Positions 47,057 through 58,630 of a stretch of 64,000 bases of DNA are shown here, piece after piece; position 1 is the first letter of the stretch; each line of letters opens with the position of its first letter. Made by a program: the position numbers and the translations under genes. The DNA comes from Climacium dendroides (Eukaryota > Streptophyta > Bryopsida > Hypnales > Climaciaceae). The notes beneath the pieces were generated by a model, which searched no databases, was not told where the DNA came from, and worked only from the letters and a program-made list of their open reading frames with translations. The stretch is from positions 1,364,001-1,428,000 of the forward strand of contig OX467092.1 of the NCBI GenBank assembly GCA_950106755.1, in the 5' to 3' direction.

Positions 47057-49948
47057 CAGGCGATAAGGTAGAGACAGTCGAAATCGTGCTCATGAACATA
47101 ATTCGCATTGTTAGTCCAGTCGAATCTTCACATGTTTTGGATATGTTTTTGTTGATGAATGGGAGTGGATTGAACCTATAATTAGGGTTTGTTACGTGGA
47201 AAAGATTGCTGAAAATAGGACAATTGTTCAATACCTTCCGTATGTTACACGATGGGACTACTTAGCTACAATGCACCAGAGAAACTACCAAGTATTCAGG
47301 TTCCAAAAAGAGTTCGAACGCAGCAAAGAATGATTTGTGTTGAAGTTCTTATTGCTTGTGTTTCAATAGGTATGTTTCTATTTGGGGGATGTCCACCTGC
47401 TAAGCATCGGATCGAGTGGCGCGTTGGAGTCCCTGGCAACTTTGGGTGTTGCTGCGTGATGATCTTGGGCTGCTGTCAAGCGTGTAGGACTGGAAGCGCA
47501 CTTATCTTTTGAGGCTTCGAGTTTGGGAGATAATAATCCATTGGCACTGTTGTTATTTCCTGGAGTATCCACATCTGCAACGTTCCTCAGAGGAAGGCGA
47601 GCCTCAGTTGAAAGATGGATGTGTATCTTGGCATTCATTTTAGGTTGCTGAGAATTCCGGAGCTTGGATTGGTACTTGTGGTTGAAGCTGCTGGGGTGTA
47701 ACACTTTGGGTCGCCTCGGTCCTGTTTGCCCTCTCTGACGGGCTTTCTGCCAGGTATCTCAGTTCTATTGAAGTGTAATTGTGCAATTGTTCTTTGTTGT
47801 TTCAATTGTTTTGCCCTACATTATGGAGCTCTTATCCGGCTTGTACCATGGAAGACTTGGAGGAGGAACCCAGCATACTGTAGGGTTCTTCTTCCAGACG
47901 ATGCTTTGAAGATCCCCCGCAAATCACTGATGAGGAACCCTAATTCTGGCTTGAGTGTGCTCTTTGAAGACCTTCGTTTATTAAAAACCTTTCATAAGAC
48001 CGTCAATAGGGTTCGTGATGGTGCCGGAATGATTGCTAGGGGTGTGCGTGCTGTCTATTTTATGGTATAGTATGGTTTTTTCGAATATGGGTTCCTCTAA
48101 GGGTTGGTCTCTTTGACCTGTGGTTTTTGTGGATGCACAAGGGTCTTCTATACTTCGGATATGTTCCATACAGGGCCAGCACGGCGGGTCCTCTATAGTG
48201 CTGTCCCAGCTTGTTTACGAGTACAGTTCAAGCATAGTAGCAGTTGAACGTCTTACGTCCTAATGGTTTAGATTGGAACCCTTTTGGGGGCTTCGGAAAT
48301 CCCTGTTGAATAAACGCCCTCGGGCTGCTGGATGCTAGGTCGTAAAATATGCCTCTGGCTTTACGGTCGACCGTTGTTAGGGTTGCGAATATTTCATGTG
48401 CTCTTATTGCAATCAGATTCATCCGTCTGTTTTCTGGGGCTCCTGCAGTTGTGGAGCTTGAGTTCTCTTTCTTTGACTTGAAAATTTTTCCCTGATAATT
48501 GTGCTATTGTAAATTGCACTTGGGTTTGTCAACTCACATCGCGTTTCTTATGTCTCCTTGTGCAGGGTGAAAATTTATCGTATCGTTGAGCTGCTTTTTG
48601 TTTCGGCCTTGCATCACCTGAGAAGATGTGTGGGTACAGTACGGATGTGTCTACTGACTTGCGCAATTGTGCCGATTATGTACAATTGGCAGAGGTTATT
48701 CAATAAGACATTGTGCAGTCAATGTCACCAGCACCCACGAAGCAACATTGGGTTTGTGATCCTATTTTTGTGCCCAGTCACGGCCGTTAGAATGGATTTT
48801 CTGGAAACTAATTCAGCAAGCAGCCTGCGATAGGGAGGCTAACAATAATCGTATCAAGTTTACTTTCATGTGTTCGGATCTAGTTTCACTTTAGGAAACT
48901 GATCTAGTAGCTTCTTTGAGCAGGCTTCCATTCATGTCTATGAAAGTTACTCTTTCGTTTGACGAAGTTGTGTTTACCGTTCGAGAATTTGCTTTTGTGC
49001 TGTGAGCGAATGGAAATTCCAAAATGTATTCAGGAGATGTGTATTAAATTCCTGCAGTTGAATTCAATCTAACACCGCAGTGCAATGCATGATACTCAGT
49101 TTATGACATCATTTCCAGAGAGAAACCGCCTGTACAGGATCTTGGTTATCTTTAGTTGTACACAAATTGTATCCAAACGCATTGCGTTTATCACTTACAT
49201 TAGTGCAGATGAACTTTTTCTCATATTGCGATTACCTTAGTATCTCGAAACTCACCTCTCTTCGGCATGACGGATGCTGTAGTAAAGACACGAAAAGCTC
49301 ACCTCTTTCAATAGTAACACTATTGCATGTCATTTGATTGCATCATTCCAAACTTTCTTAATTTGAGAGAAACAAATTAAGAAATCAAATTAAGGACCTC
49401 AACAGAAGCACAAATTGATGCACATACAATAGCGGGTTTCAGAGTGAGGAAATGGGTTTTCGAAGAGAGTAATTGAATTTAGTTTAAACTAAGGGAGCAA
49501 CCCATTTCTGGCCACTTAAGCATTTTGTAAAAATAGAGTTTGGAAAGTTTCCATAATTTTCCATATTTTTGTTCCTCAAAAGATAATTACTATGAATTTT
49601 GTAGCTAAAAGATTTTGTTCAATCCATACTCGCATATAGATCTTCCTATTTCCAACCAAGGATTGGTTGCAATATTGAGACTTTTGTAGCTAATCATAAT
49701 GTGCCAAGACTGTGCCAAAAGCTATGCCATAATTGATTACTATTCATCTCTTCCTGTATAGAAAGAGAACAACCTACATTGTATGAATAGGGAGATGATT
49801 ATGAATGGGTTGCCTCCTGTAATTACAACATTGAATAATATAGAAATTTTTGAGGATTCCATGTGGTATTTTCCATATTGATTAATCCTTTGAAGATGAG
49901 TTGGTCATTGTAGAAATCATTTTTGGGGGTACCATTTTAATCATTTGC
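47057..49948. other. 3' flank of the phosphatase-fold gene and intergenic DNA
   Basis: Gene-like composition persists to about 49200, suggesting a long 3' UTR, spliced non-coding exons or an unrecognised gene. An acceptor-like ctccttgtgcag occurs at 48565 and a donor-like aaggtaga at 47067, so a 3' UTR intron is possible. Short frames (up to 114 codons) have no recognisable similarity. No RNA gene was seen. Confidence 0.35.
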
Positions 49949-50060
49949 TTAACCCCTAAAGGACCAAAGAGCCCACTTTAGACTTCTTGAGAACTTAGTT
50001 AGGCTCTATTGACTTCATAATTTGAAAGTTTTGCATGAATTTTTTTAAATGTAAAAGGCC
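49949..50060 (+). mobile_element. TTAA-element left end
   Basis: It begins TTAACCCCTAAAGGACCAAA and continues cttgagaacttagttaggc, ttgacttcataattt and gcatgaattttt, which match 44102-43995 in reverse complement. The right end was not found, so the element is truncated or its far end has diverged. Confidence 0.6.
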
Positions 50061-51230
50061 AACTTTATAATTGTTATAAAAAAATGTAAAGTACCTTTTT
50101 TAAAGATGAATATGAAAAAAATTATTAAAATTTTTTTTTTGCTTATTTTCAACCTATTTTCGAACATATTGATAAAATGCACAAGTTATAGAATACATGA
50201 GTTTTTCTAAACATGTTGAAAGATAAAAGTTCACCTTTTGGAAGGGCTAGAAAAGCCTACATTTTAAAGTTTAGGTGCATTGAATTTGCAATTGGTGGGG
50301 TTATTAGCTGTAAAATTTTACGATAAATACTCTAAAATAAATGGCTCTAAAATAGGCTAAATTTTGGATAAGTTTTTTAATTGAGCAAACTTTGAAGAAC
50401 TCACCGATCATTAAACCATCAAACCTTCTTATACACACAACATACGGAATAGTTCTCAAGTCTTGTTTAATTCAATAGAATGCCACTACCTAAATGAGAT
50501 TATATAGTAGGAAATAACTTGACATTGAAGATTTCAATGTCAACTTTCAAATTGTCACTTTGACGTGTGCATTTACTATTATTCACAAATTAACTAACCT
50601 TGTAATTTTGTAAAAGACAAAAAGTGTTTGATGGCTAACTTTTAGGGTTCATTTAGAAATGAAAAAAATGGCCAATAAGTAATTTTTAGTATTAAGGTAG
50701 AAATGAAGAATGCATCTATTAAATTGGATCATTTTTTTTGTTGACTACCTATGTCATTTCATCCTTTCATAATTAATAAGGGTTGAAATTCTTACTCCAC
50801 AGTCAAAATAGGATCATTGCTACAAAGTTGGGCACAATATGATTCTTCTTTCATCAAAATACCCCCCTCAAACTAACTATACCTAATTTCAACCCCTTTT
50901 TAAAATTGACCCCTACATACTCTTGCTTAAAATGTACTCCTACTATTCATGAGAGTCTAGGGACGATTTTAGAAACACCTATTTTCAGAACTTTGAATAT
51001 TTGTAGTTTTTTTCATATGATGTTCAAAAAATGCATTCCAAGATAATCTAGAATTCCCTTTTGACTGCCAACAAGTTTTCCAATATAATGATGGAAAACA
51101 TACTAAATTGCTTATTTGGCCAATTTTCGGTATTTCGAATATTGAAACCAATTACACATCCATAATTCCATAGGAATGAGCCAATGAGGGGAACGAAGAC
51201 GAAGGGATGAATGAACTACGTAGACAGGGT
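50061..51230. other. AT-rich non-coding region
   Basis: No recognised gene. Composition becomes GC-richer at about 51170 where the S1 promoter begins. Confidence 0.4.
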
Positions 51231-51237
51231 TTAATAA

Positions 51238-51332
51238 GGGGTTTAGCCAATAAACGGAAACCACGTGGAACCGACTGGAATTTTTCCAGACAGTTTTACA
51301 TGGGGTTTAGCCAACGAAACACATCCACGTGG
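51238..51332 (+). promoter_or_regulatory. Duplicated G-box module upstream of plastid S1 gene
   Basis: The unit GGGGTTTAGCCAA followed by a perfect G-box CCACGTGG occurs twice, at 51238-51268 and 51302-51332, 64 bp apart. Both lie within 165-260 bp of the ATG. G-boxes bind bZIP and bHLH factors such as the light-response regulators of nuclear photosynthesis genes, so light or plastid-linked control is plausible. This is inference from motif knowledge. Confidence 0.6.
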
Positions 51333-51496
51333 CCAAGCCTTATCCCCTTCCCCCTCACCGTCCTGCTTCCCAATCTCTGCTCCCAGGGCTGCTCTTTGCG
51401 GAATCACCTTCCCAGATTCAAAGCTCCGAATGTGAGCAAGAATCCATCCCAGGGTGCGTTCCGGATTCACACCCTCGTCGTCGCAATTGCATCAAA

Positions 51497-54400
51497 ATGG
51501 CAGCTATGGCGCAGACGGTCGCCTCTGCCAGAGCGTTGCTAGGAACTACCAAGAGCTTCGCATTCTCCAGCAGTAGCCGCTACTCCAACCAATTGGGCGT
51601 TAAGGGCGTCTCCAACGGCTCCCGCATCAGCTGCCGCACCACCTTCACCATCCCCAAGGCGCGCGAGTGGCTCCTCGCCGAGGCCGAGAAGCGATGGGAA
51701 GCCGCGCAGGAGAGTCCATTGGCCGGAGTCCAGTTCACGCACGACGAATTCGCCGACGCCCTGTCCAAGTACGACTTCAGCTTTGAAGTGGGCGACATGG
51801 TAGGTGCCAGTGCACTCGTTTTGGTAACTCTGGGGTTAATCGCAATGTGCCTGTCTTCGTGAAGATGAGTCGTTTCGGATAGTTTTGAAAATTTGGAGGC
51901 TGTGTTTGTAGCTTTGAAGTTGGCGACATGGAAGGTGCTGTGGTCCTCGTTTTGGTGACCTTAAGGTTAATTGCATTGTCCCTTGTTTCTTGAAGATGAG
52001 ACGTTATAAATAGTTTTGACAATTTAGAGGCTGCGTTTGGAGCTTTGAAGTTGGCGACATGGTACATCCCGTGACCCTCGATTTGTTAACCCTTAGGGTT
52101 TAATCACAATGTTCTTGAAGATAAGTCGATTCGGATAGGTTTGAAATTTTCGAGACTGTGTTTGCAGGTCAAAGGTGTGGTGTTTAAGGCGGATTACAAC
52201 GGAGCGCTTATTGATATTGGCGCTAAGGCGCCTGCGTACTTGCCTCTGCAAGAAGCGTGCATTCACAAGCTGAAAAGCGTGGAAGAAGTAGGGCTCTTCC
52301 CGGGAATTGAAGAGGAGTTCGTCATTGTTAGGGATGACGATGATAATGGTCGCATGATTTTGAGTTTGAAAAAGATTCAGTATGATCTCTGCTGGGAGCG
52401 AAGCGCGCAGATGTTGGCGGACGATGTCGTCGTTAGGGGAACGGTAGGGCAAATCCAACCCCTAATTCTTGAATGTGGAGTGAATTGAGTGTCTCTTATT
52501 CGCATGCGCTGGTCGCAATCGTCTGGTGGAGTGCCGTGAAGTCGTGAGTCGGAAGTTTAGGTCAAATTTTATTGAGAATGTACCAGAGGCGTGCATTTCA
52601 AGGGGTCGTGCTCTCTGAATGCAGCATTCTTTCGAATATTTTTCATAATTTTGAAATCGCTGTATCATTATTAACATGAGGTTATTGCAGTTATATCCTT
52701 GATGAGTAATATTTTAGGTTAGATTTATTGATGTTTGCACCAGCTTTTAGGTCGTCTACTTGGTTTCTAAGCACAGAAATGACCATTTGGAGATCAGAGC
52801 ATTTTCTATGGATGAGAGTCTGAATTTTGATTGTAAGTGTTGACATTGGATGGGTGTGTATTCGAGGGCAGGTCTTATCCGCCAACAGAGGCGGTTTGGT
52901 GGTGCTTGTGGAGGGTCTGCGCGGTTTCGTGCCATTCTCCCAGATTACTGCTGTAAGTCCTTGTCAACAAAGCCCTCTATCCGAAACAATATTGCAGTAA
53001 ACTAGGCTGTTTTAGACAACATTGACAACATTGATAAGAGAGTCTTCCTCATGAGTATTACGGACTCCTGCCTATTATTCGTGGGGAGGCATTTGCATGA
53101 TCTCTTTGAGCATAGGAAGACCTCTCCATGAATTATTAGCGAGATAATCCTCATAGTGCTGTCTAGTAGTTTCTGAAACGATCTCGTTATACTGGAAGAC
53201 TCTTTCGTTGTTTAGAAGATACTAGGGTGCCTAACCTCTACTGTTTGCATTTCGCAGTTCATGCCATTGGAGACTCGTTTATTGATGTATCTAATCTATT
53301 TTTTCTATTTTTCTCCAGAGACAAAACCCTGAAGAGCTTGTGAATAAGGAGATTCCATTGAAATATCTAGAGGTGGATGAGGAGCGCACGCGTCTGGTGC
53401 TCAGCAACAGGAAAGCCGTCGCAGAGAATCAGTCCGTGTTCGGAATTGGTTCAGTTGTGGAGGGAACGGTGCAAACCGTGAAACCTTACGGAGCTTTCAT
53501 CGATATTGGAGGAGTCAGTGGTCTCTTGCATATTAGCCAAATTAGTCACGACCGCCTTACCACTGTGGAGACTGTTCTGGCGCCCGGGGATAAGTTGAAG
53601 GTACGCCAAAACCTAAGTGAAGGGGTGTTAATGTCTTCGTTTTCTTTCTGTGCTTTGTATCACAGTACTTTTAGTTAGTGGTACCGACATAACGGAGAAT
53701 TCAATCTGGCTTGTATGGGCTTTTTCAGGTTATGATCTTGAGTCAGGATAAGGACAGAGGCCGTATCAGTTTGTCCACCAAGAAGCTTGAACCTACACCT
53801 GGTGACATGTTGCGCAACCCACAATTGGTTTATGAGAAGGTAATCCATTTCCTACAACAGACATCTTCTATGATTTTGTGATTAACCCCTAAGCGTCTAA
53901 CTAAAATTAGAAAGTCCACAGAAAACTAATAATCGATTATATTAACTCACAATACATATTTCTATTGTTCAGAAATATAGGTTATGATTTTATTCTTTCT
54001 TTTGGGACAATTTGAAACCTTCGAAGCTTCCAAATGGTTTGCTTCAACCTAGCACGTTTGGCCATTTGGCCACTTAGGGATTAACGAATTGCTATGATGA
54101 AACATTTCCTTTGAGGCATGCTTCTGAGGTTCTCAATGATTGCTGCGCAGGCTGATGAGATGGCGAAGACATTTAGGCAGAGAGTTGCTCAAGCTGAAGC
54201 GGCCGCTAGGGCTGAAGAGTTGCGGCTACAGCAAGAGGTATGAGATTATATGTTCGCTTATAATAATAATCCCTGTCTTGCTATTCTGTTGTGAAGCCCA
54301 GGTGAAGTCCTTGTGTAGCTCTCTTTCTGTAAAATATTTAGAAACAACTCTTTGTGAGCCATCTCTAGTTTTAATTTTCTGATTGCAGGACTCTGTTGAG

Positions 54401-54552
54401 AGCTTGTGTATCTGTTTGGCCTTATGGAGTGACTAAAAACTTCTGTGTTTGTGCATCAGGGTGGGTTTGGAGTGAGGAACGATTTCTCTATAGTTGACGA
54501 TTCTTTGGGTTTAGACGAACTGAACTTGGATGACATTCCAGCTGCGATGTAG
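51497..54552 (+). CDS. RPS1: Plastid 30S ribosomal protein S1
   Basis: Seven exons, all with phase-0 junctions and GT-AG borders: 51497-51799, 52168-52443, 52872-52952, 53319-53600, 53729-53839, 54151-54237 and 54460-54552, giving 410 aa, the usual size of plant plastid S1. Residues 1-45 ([18 protein letters not shown]...) look like a transit peptide. Three S1 RNA-binding repeats follow: about 97-170 ([20 protein letters not shown]), 183-250 ([25 protein letters not shown]) and 262-335 ([25 protein letters not shown]). The acidic tail ends [15 protein letters not shown]. It binds mRNA on the plastid small subunit and helps initiation. Oddities: intron 1 consists of tandem copies of the exon 1 end plus intron, intron 5 holds a TTAA element, and the promoter carries a duplicated G-box module. 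Confidence 0.95.
51781..52167 (+). repeat. Three-copy tandem repeat covering end of RPS1 exon 1 and intron 1
   Basis: CTTTGAAGTKGGCGACATG occurs at 51781, 51912 and 52043, a 131-bp period. Each unit continues through tttggt(aac/gac), ttaat, gaagatgagtcg or similar, a tttgaaaatttggaggctg block, and ends in a tgtttg-(t/g/c)-ag acceptor-like site. Only the first copy's donor and the last copy's acceptor are needed for the reading frame. In copy 2 the GT is changed to GA; in copy 3 ATG|GTACAT keeps it. Confidence 0.88.
53882..54084. mobile_element. TTAA-flanked MITE in RPS1 intron 5 (203 bp)
   Basis: The left end TTAACCCCTAAGCG pairs with a right end whose reverse complement is TTAATCCCTAAGTG, with TTAA on both sides. 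The interior is non-coding. Insertion lies wholly in the intron between 53839 and 54151, more than 40 bp from both splice sites, so the S1 message should be unaffected. Confidence 0.75.
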
Positions 54553-56714
54553 TAAGAAATATAGAATATGCCTCATTAGGAGTCCTGAATGTTCTTCCCA
54601 GCACCCTGAAGCGCGTTTCATGTCAGGTAGAATGTATTCATTTTTTTTGGAATGCTTAGGGAATGAAATTGGTTTAGGTAGATTTTAAGCACCCTCTTCG
54701 TCTGGAAGTTTGCTCTGATATCTTTTTTTGCGTCTGTTCAATGAGAGATTTTGGCAGAGATGGATATTTTGTGTGCAATCTGGACGCTGGAAGGGCTTTT
54801 GCATGTCTCATGTGCCCTAGAACATAAGTGTGCCCTAAAACATTAATGCTATCCAATTGCCAAAGAGAGCATTTTCTTACCACTTGACAGTCCATGTGCT
54901 ACCGACTACTACTTTTCAGGATTTTCAGCACGACATTGGAGCTCAGAGCACATTTTTTGTGAGCATAGATATGCAGAATTTTGTCCTAATTTTTCTCTGT
55001 GGGGTTTGATTAAGGTTGATGTGTACACTCAAACTACAATGCCTGGGCAAGACCGAACTCCGAAGACGTTCTCACATTGTGCGACATACAGTAACTGCAG
55101 AGGTACAGATGTAAAGCCCTAGCCAGTAAATCCTTCACGTCCCAAACCCTAGTTCTTCTCGCACTTCTGTCTGCATTATCACGTTTGCATTCTCGATGAC
55201 AACCCTTCGACAGCGTAAATTCCGAATTAGGGTTTTCGTGTGGTTTGAATTTTGCAGGAGTGAGGGCAGTGGCCCCAAATGCGATTTTATTGAGTAGCTC
55301 AGGTTGCTATAAACACTGCTAAAGGTGCTAGGACTTCAAGTTTAGCAGCTATGACCGCATCTGGTACATGGGAAGAGGACAGTGGCAGAACTGGTCTGTG
55401 GGGACAGGCCCTTCCTTTGCTGGTCTAAATATTTGATGAAGGAACAAGTCGTGTACCGCCATGGAATCCTCAGATGTAGCCATTCGCGTCACGTTGATGA
55501 TGCACTCTAACAGAAGAAATGGAGTCGGTGTGGGCGGTGAGAAATTTGGGATATACTTGAAGGGATTCACCTCTAGAAGTACGCAGGATAATTTAGAACA
55601 GTGTTTTTCTTGAGGCAATTTACTGCCCAAATGAAAATGTTCAGCTTCAAGCCTGTAGAAAAAAAATCAGAGGGTAAATGTGTTAAAAAATGCCAAACTA
55701 TAATTTTGGCCCTGCAAACCGTTGGCCACAATATTTCCAAAACTTCAATTTTCCAAAACTTCAATTCATTCATCGTGCAGACTCCGCATATACAAAATTG
55801 CATATAAAAATTACATACTCAAAATTCGCCTCAAACCCCAAAATGAAGGAGCCAGGAAACTCATTGGAAAGAAAGGCCATGTAACCATTGGTCCAAAAAC
55901 CAAAAAGGAAAACTGCATTAAATGCCATTAAGAGGTTCTATTAAGAAGTTTATCATTTTATAGGTTTCAAATGAAGAGTGTAAATCCTGTTTTCGTATAA
56001 TTGCTTCACTTGTGTTCACTTTCTGTCTCATGTCCTAGAAAAAAGTGTTTTTGTGGGTTCCTCTACCTGACCCTGGCAAGGCACGGAGAGAGTAGAAATA
56101 ATCTCCTCCAAGAATTTACAAGAAAATTTTGGAAAATGGATGCAGCACCAGAACTTCCCGGGAGGCCACCCACCCCAGTAACTTACTACCCGGCCCAAAG
56201 GCGTTTAACTTCAGTGTTCTGATGGGACCTGGTGTAGTAGCCTTCGTGTGACGGCATCACATCCATTCTCGGTGAGGACCCTGTTTTCATTGTCTGGGCC
56301 GAGAGTTGCAGCAGGCAAGGGAAAAATTTCGGAGTGTCCCAGCTTCAAAGTAAGAGGGAAGTATAATTATGTGCATTAGATGGGGACACCAAACCTTCTC
56401 TACGAGCACACTCTGTAATTGCACATTCCATCGAGATGTCTCAAGAATCTGTCAAGTCGTGCACGCATATGAGAGTGCGTTTGGGAGCCCATTAGTCTTC
56501 ACAACAGTCATTAGAGAGGGTCGAGTGGAAAATGCATTATTGAATCTACACTAGACAAATATGAAGCTACTTGCCGGACTCATTCTGTTGCTGCGTGACA
56601 GTAGCAGGTACTCGCCATCATTGCACTTCAAGGTTGCCAATTTCAAGCTAAGGATCTTGTTCTTTTACAGCTGAAATATAGCATTCCTTAACTGAAGTTC
56701 CGTCAATGCTGCCA
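54553..56714. other. Intergenic region between RPS1 and the membrane-protein gene
   Basis: The first few hundred bases should be RPS1 3' UTR. No recognised ORF: small frames on both strands lack similarity. An acceptor-like gaattttgcag at 55247-55257 could belong to an unrecognised non-coding transcript. Nothing else was seen. Confidence 0.35.
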
Positions 56715-57215
56715 TCGGAGCAGTTGTAGTTGTAGATCATCTGCAAGATTCGGGACACCTTTGTAATTGAAACCGCAAAAAAAATTCATTATGTACACAA
56801 ATATTAGAGTCAAGGAAACTCAGCTTTCAGCGAATTGTCAAGCTCAAATTCTCAATCCAACTATGTGCAGAAACAACAAGACAGCTACGGAAGCTCAAGC
56901 TTGGTGTTCCTTGGAGAGTCTCTGGAATTCACAAAGCGGAAGGTACACGGGGAGCAAGTTGTAGCGGAGATCATCTGCAGGATTCGATACACTTCTGTAA
57001 CTGAAGCCGCAAAAAAGTATTATGTACATAAATATTAGAGACAGAAACTCAGCTTTGACTGAATAGTGAAGCTCCAATCCTCAAACCAACCATTAGCAGA
57101 AGCAAAAAGCCAGCTCCGGAAGCTCAAGCTTGATGTTCCTTGGAGCTCCTCTCGAATTCGCCATGCTTCTTCATGGTAAGTGGGAGGTACACGGGGAGCA
57201 AGAAGCAGAACAAAT
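56715..57215. repeat. Two-copy tandem duplication at the 3' end of the membrane-protein gene
   Basis: About 231-233 bp separates matching words: catctgcaagattcgg (56738) and catctgcaggattcg (56969), aaccgc (56771) and aagccgc (57004), then ggaagctcaagctt, tgttccttggag and aggtacacggggagcaag in both. The downstream copy (on the minus strand) still encodes LLPVYLPL and a SKEHQA ending in one frame, so a fragment of the last coding exon plus 3' UTR was duplicated and has since diverged. Confidence 0.8.
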
Positions 57216-58037
57216 TGAACGCCCACATGGCCATGTTGGCAACTGCAAGCCCACGCCCAAAAAACAGCCATCCTCTGTCGTCTGTTGTTCTTGCAAACTC
57301 AATCTCCAGCCACGTTGCGATGGTGAACAGCCTTCGCGTGTTGTAGAATACCGGTACCATCATCCGAACGGGCAGCGACACCGGCGTCGACAGGCTTACA
57401 ACCATGATTTCGGACAAGACTTGACAAGCAATGAGGAACAAGTGCGGTGCGGCCGCGTTCATGGCCACTTGATCGCCCTTGATGTAGGACCCGAGGATGT
57501 ACGCCATCGGCGTGGGAATAGCTATCAAGCCCGCGAACGCAACGTAACGTTTCAGCAAGCGATTATTCGGGAACAGAGTTGACGGTTGTTTCTCGGCTGG
57601 ACATGGGTACACGTACTTCCCAAACAAAACGAAGTACGCCGAAGCGAACCCGGCGAAGAGCACGTCCCGGAGGGGAACCAGCCCGCTCGCCATGAGCACG
57701 AGAGTCAAGACAATGAATATGAACCGCATCATGAAACTCGGGCGACGAGGTTTTTCCACCTGTGATTAAACACAATACATTTTCAGTTCTGCGAATTTTA
57801 ATGGAATTTCGACAAAAGATTCCGCAAGAGTGCAAACCACGTCCGCTTCCTAATCCACAACTGAAAATCCTAACCCTAAAATTCAAATACCAAAAGAAGA
57901 GAAACCTCCTAATCAGCGAAATACAACACAAATTTACGATACGAAAGAACTGCAAGCTTCACCTCGATGTCTTGAGGTCTCACATTCTCCCCTATTTGTG
58001 GACCTGACTCGCTGGATTGTGCCACCTGATCAGCCAT
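57124..58037 (-). CDS. Plant-conserved multi-pass membrane protein (DUF7733-like)
   Basis: Two exons, 58037-57963 and 57759-57124, with a phase-0 GAG|GTGAAG donor and ATCACAG|GTG acceptor, giving 236 aa. Residues 1-25 are hydrophilic (MADQVAQSSESGPQIGENVR...). At least five hydrophobic stretches follow: MRFIFIVLTLVLMASG, VLFAGFASAYFVLFG, YVAFAGLIAIPTPMAYILG, LFLIACQVLSEIMVVSLST and MAMWAFNLFCFLLPVYLPL. The PLRDVLFAGFASAYF and RLFTIATWLE segments recall a family of unknown function found across land plants, which I place from memory as DUF7733. No enzymatic motif is visible and the compartment cannot be told from sequence alone. The start ATG gives a short, clean first exon. Confidence 0.78.
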
Positions 58038-58354
58038 ACTCCTCGCCTCAATTCTCCCTTCAATCCAACCCTGTCACGCTCCTCAAGAATGAACGACAGC
58101 AACGATTTTCGAGGACAAGCTCAGAACAATTTCAAAACCAAAGTTCGAAATCCTCGTCAAAACTTTGGCCCTAGGATCACCGCTCCAGCACCACCAGAGC
58201 TGTACAAATTGATATTTCTCGAATGAATGCTCCAATGCACGTAACAGTGGACACAAACACAATTGAACCCGGTAAGCTTCAAGATTGCAAAACTCCCGAA
58301 GCTTCGCAATGTGAAACTCAAATCCTAGTCTGCAAGAGGAGGTGGAAGTGTGCT

Positions 58355-58630
58355 CGGCCCGATTTCTTCCCAAAACTTTTCTGTGTACTTTGAGCTTCCG
58401 TTTGAAAGAGTGCTCCAGACAAGAAGAGATTTCGATGAAACCAAAGCTGTGCTCCTACAAGAACAAGTGAAGGCTACAATTGATTCGGAACAAGCTTTCT
58501 TCCCAAAACTTTTGTGCGAACTTTGAACTGCGAGCGATGTTCTCAACTGTAGACCAGGCAAGAAGAAATTGCGATGAAACCCAAGTTGTACTCCTACAAG
58601 TAACAAGTGAATGCTGCAATTGCAGTGCTT
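58355..58630. repeat. Two-copy tandem repeat, 133-bp period
   Basis: ttcttcccaaaactttt starts at 58364 and 58497. Both units then share ctttga, gcgatgaaacc or ttcgatgaaacc, gtactcctacaag and caagtgaa(t/g)gct. A third partial unit follows from about 58620. It lies upstream of the membrane-protein gene, so it may sit in its promoter region. Confidence 0.75.

Noticed and set aside
55498..55600. tgatga word at 55498 as a box C
   Set aside because: No matching D box and no guide to a known rRNA stretch.
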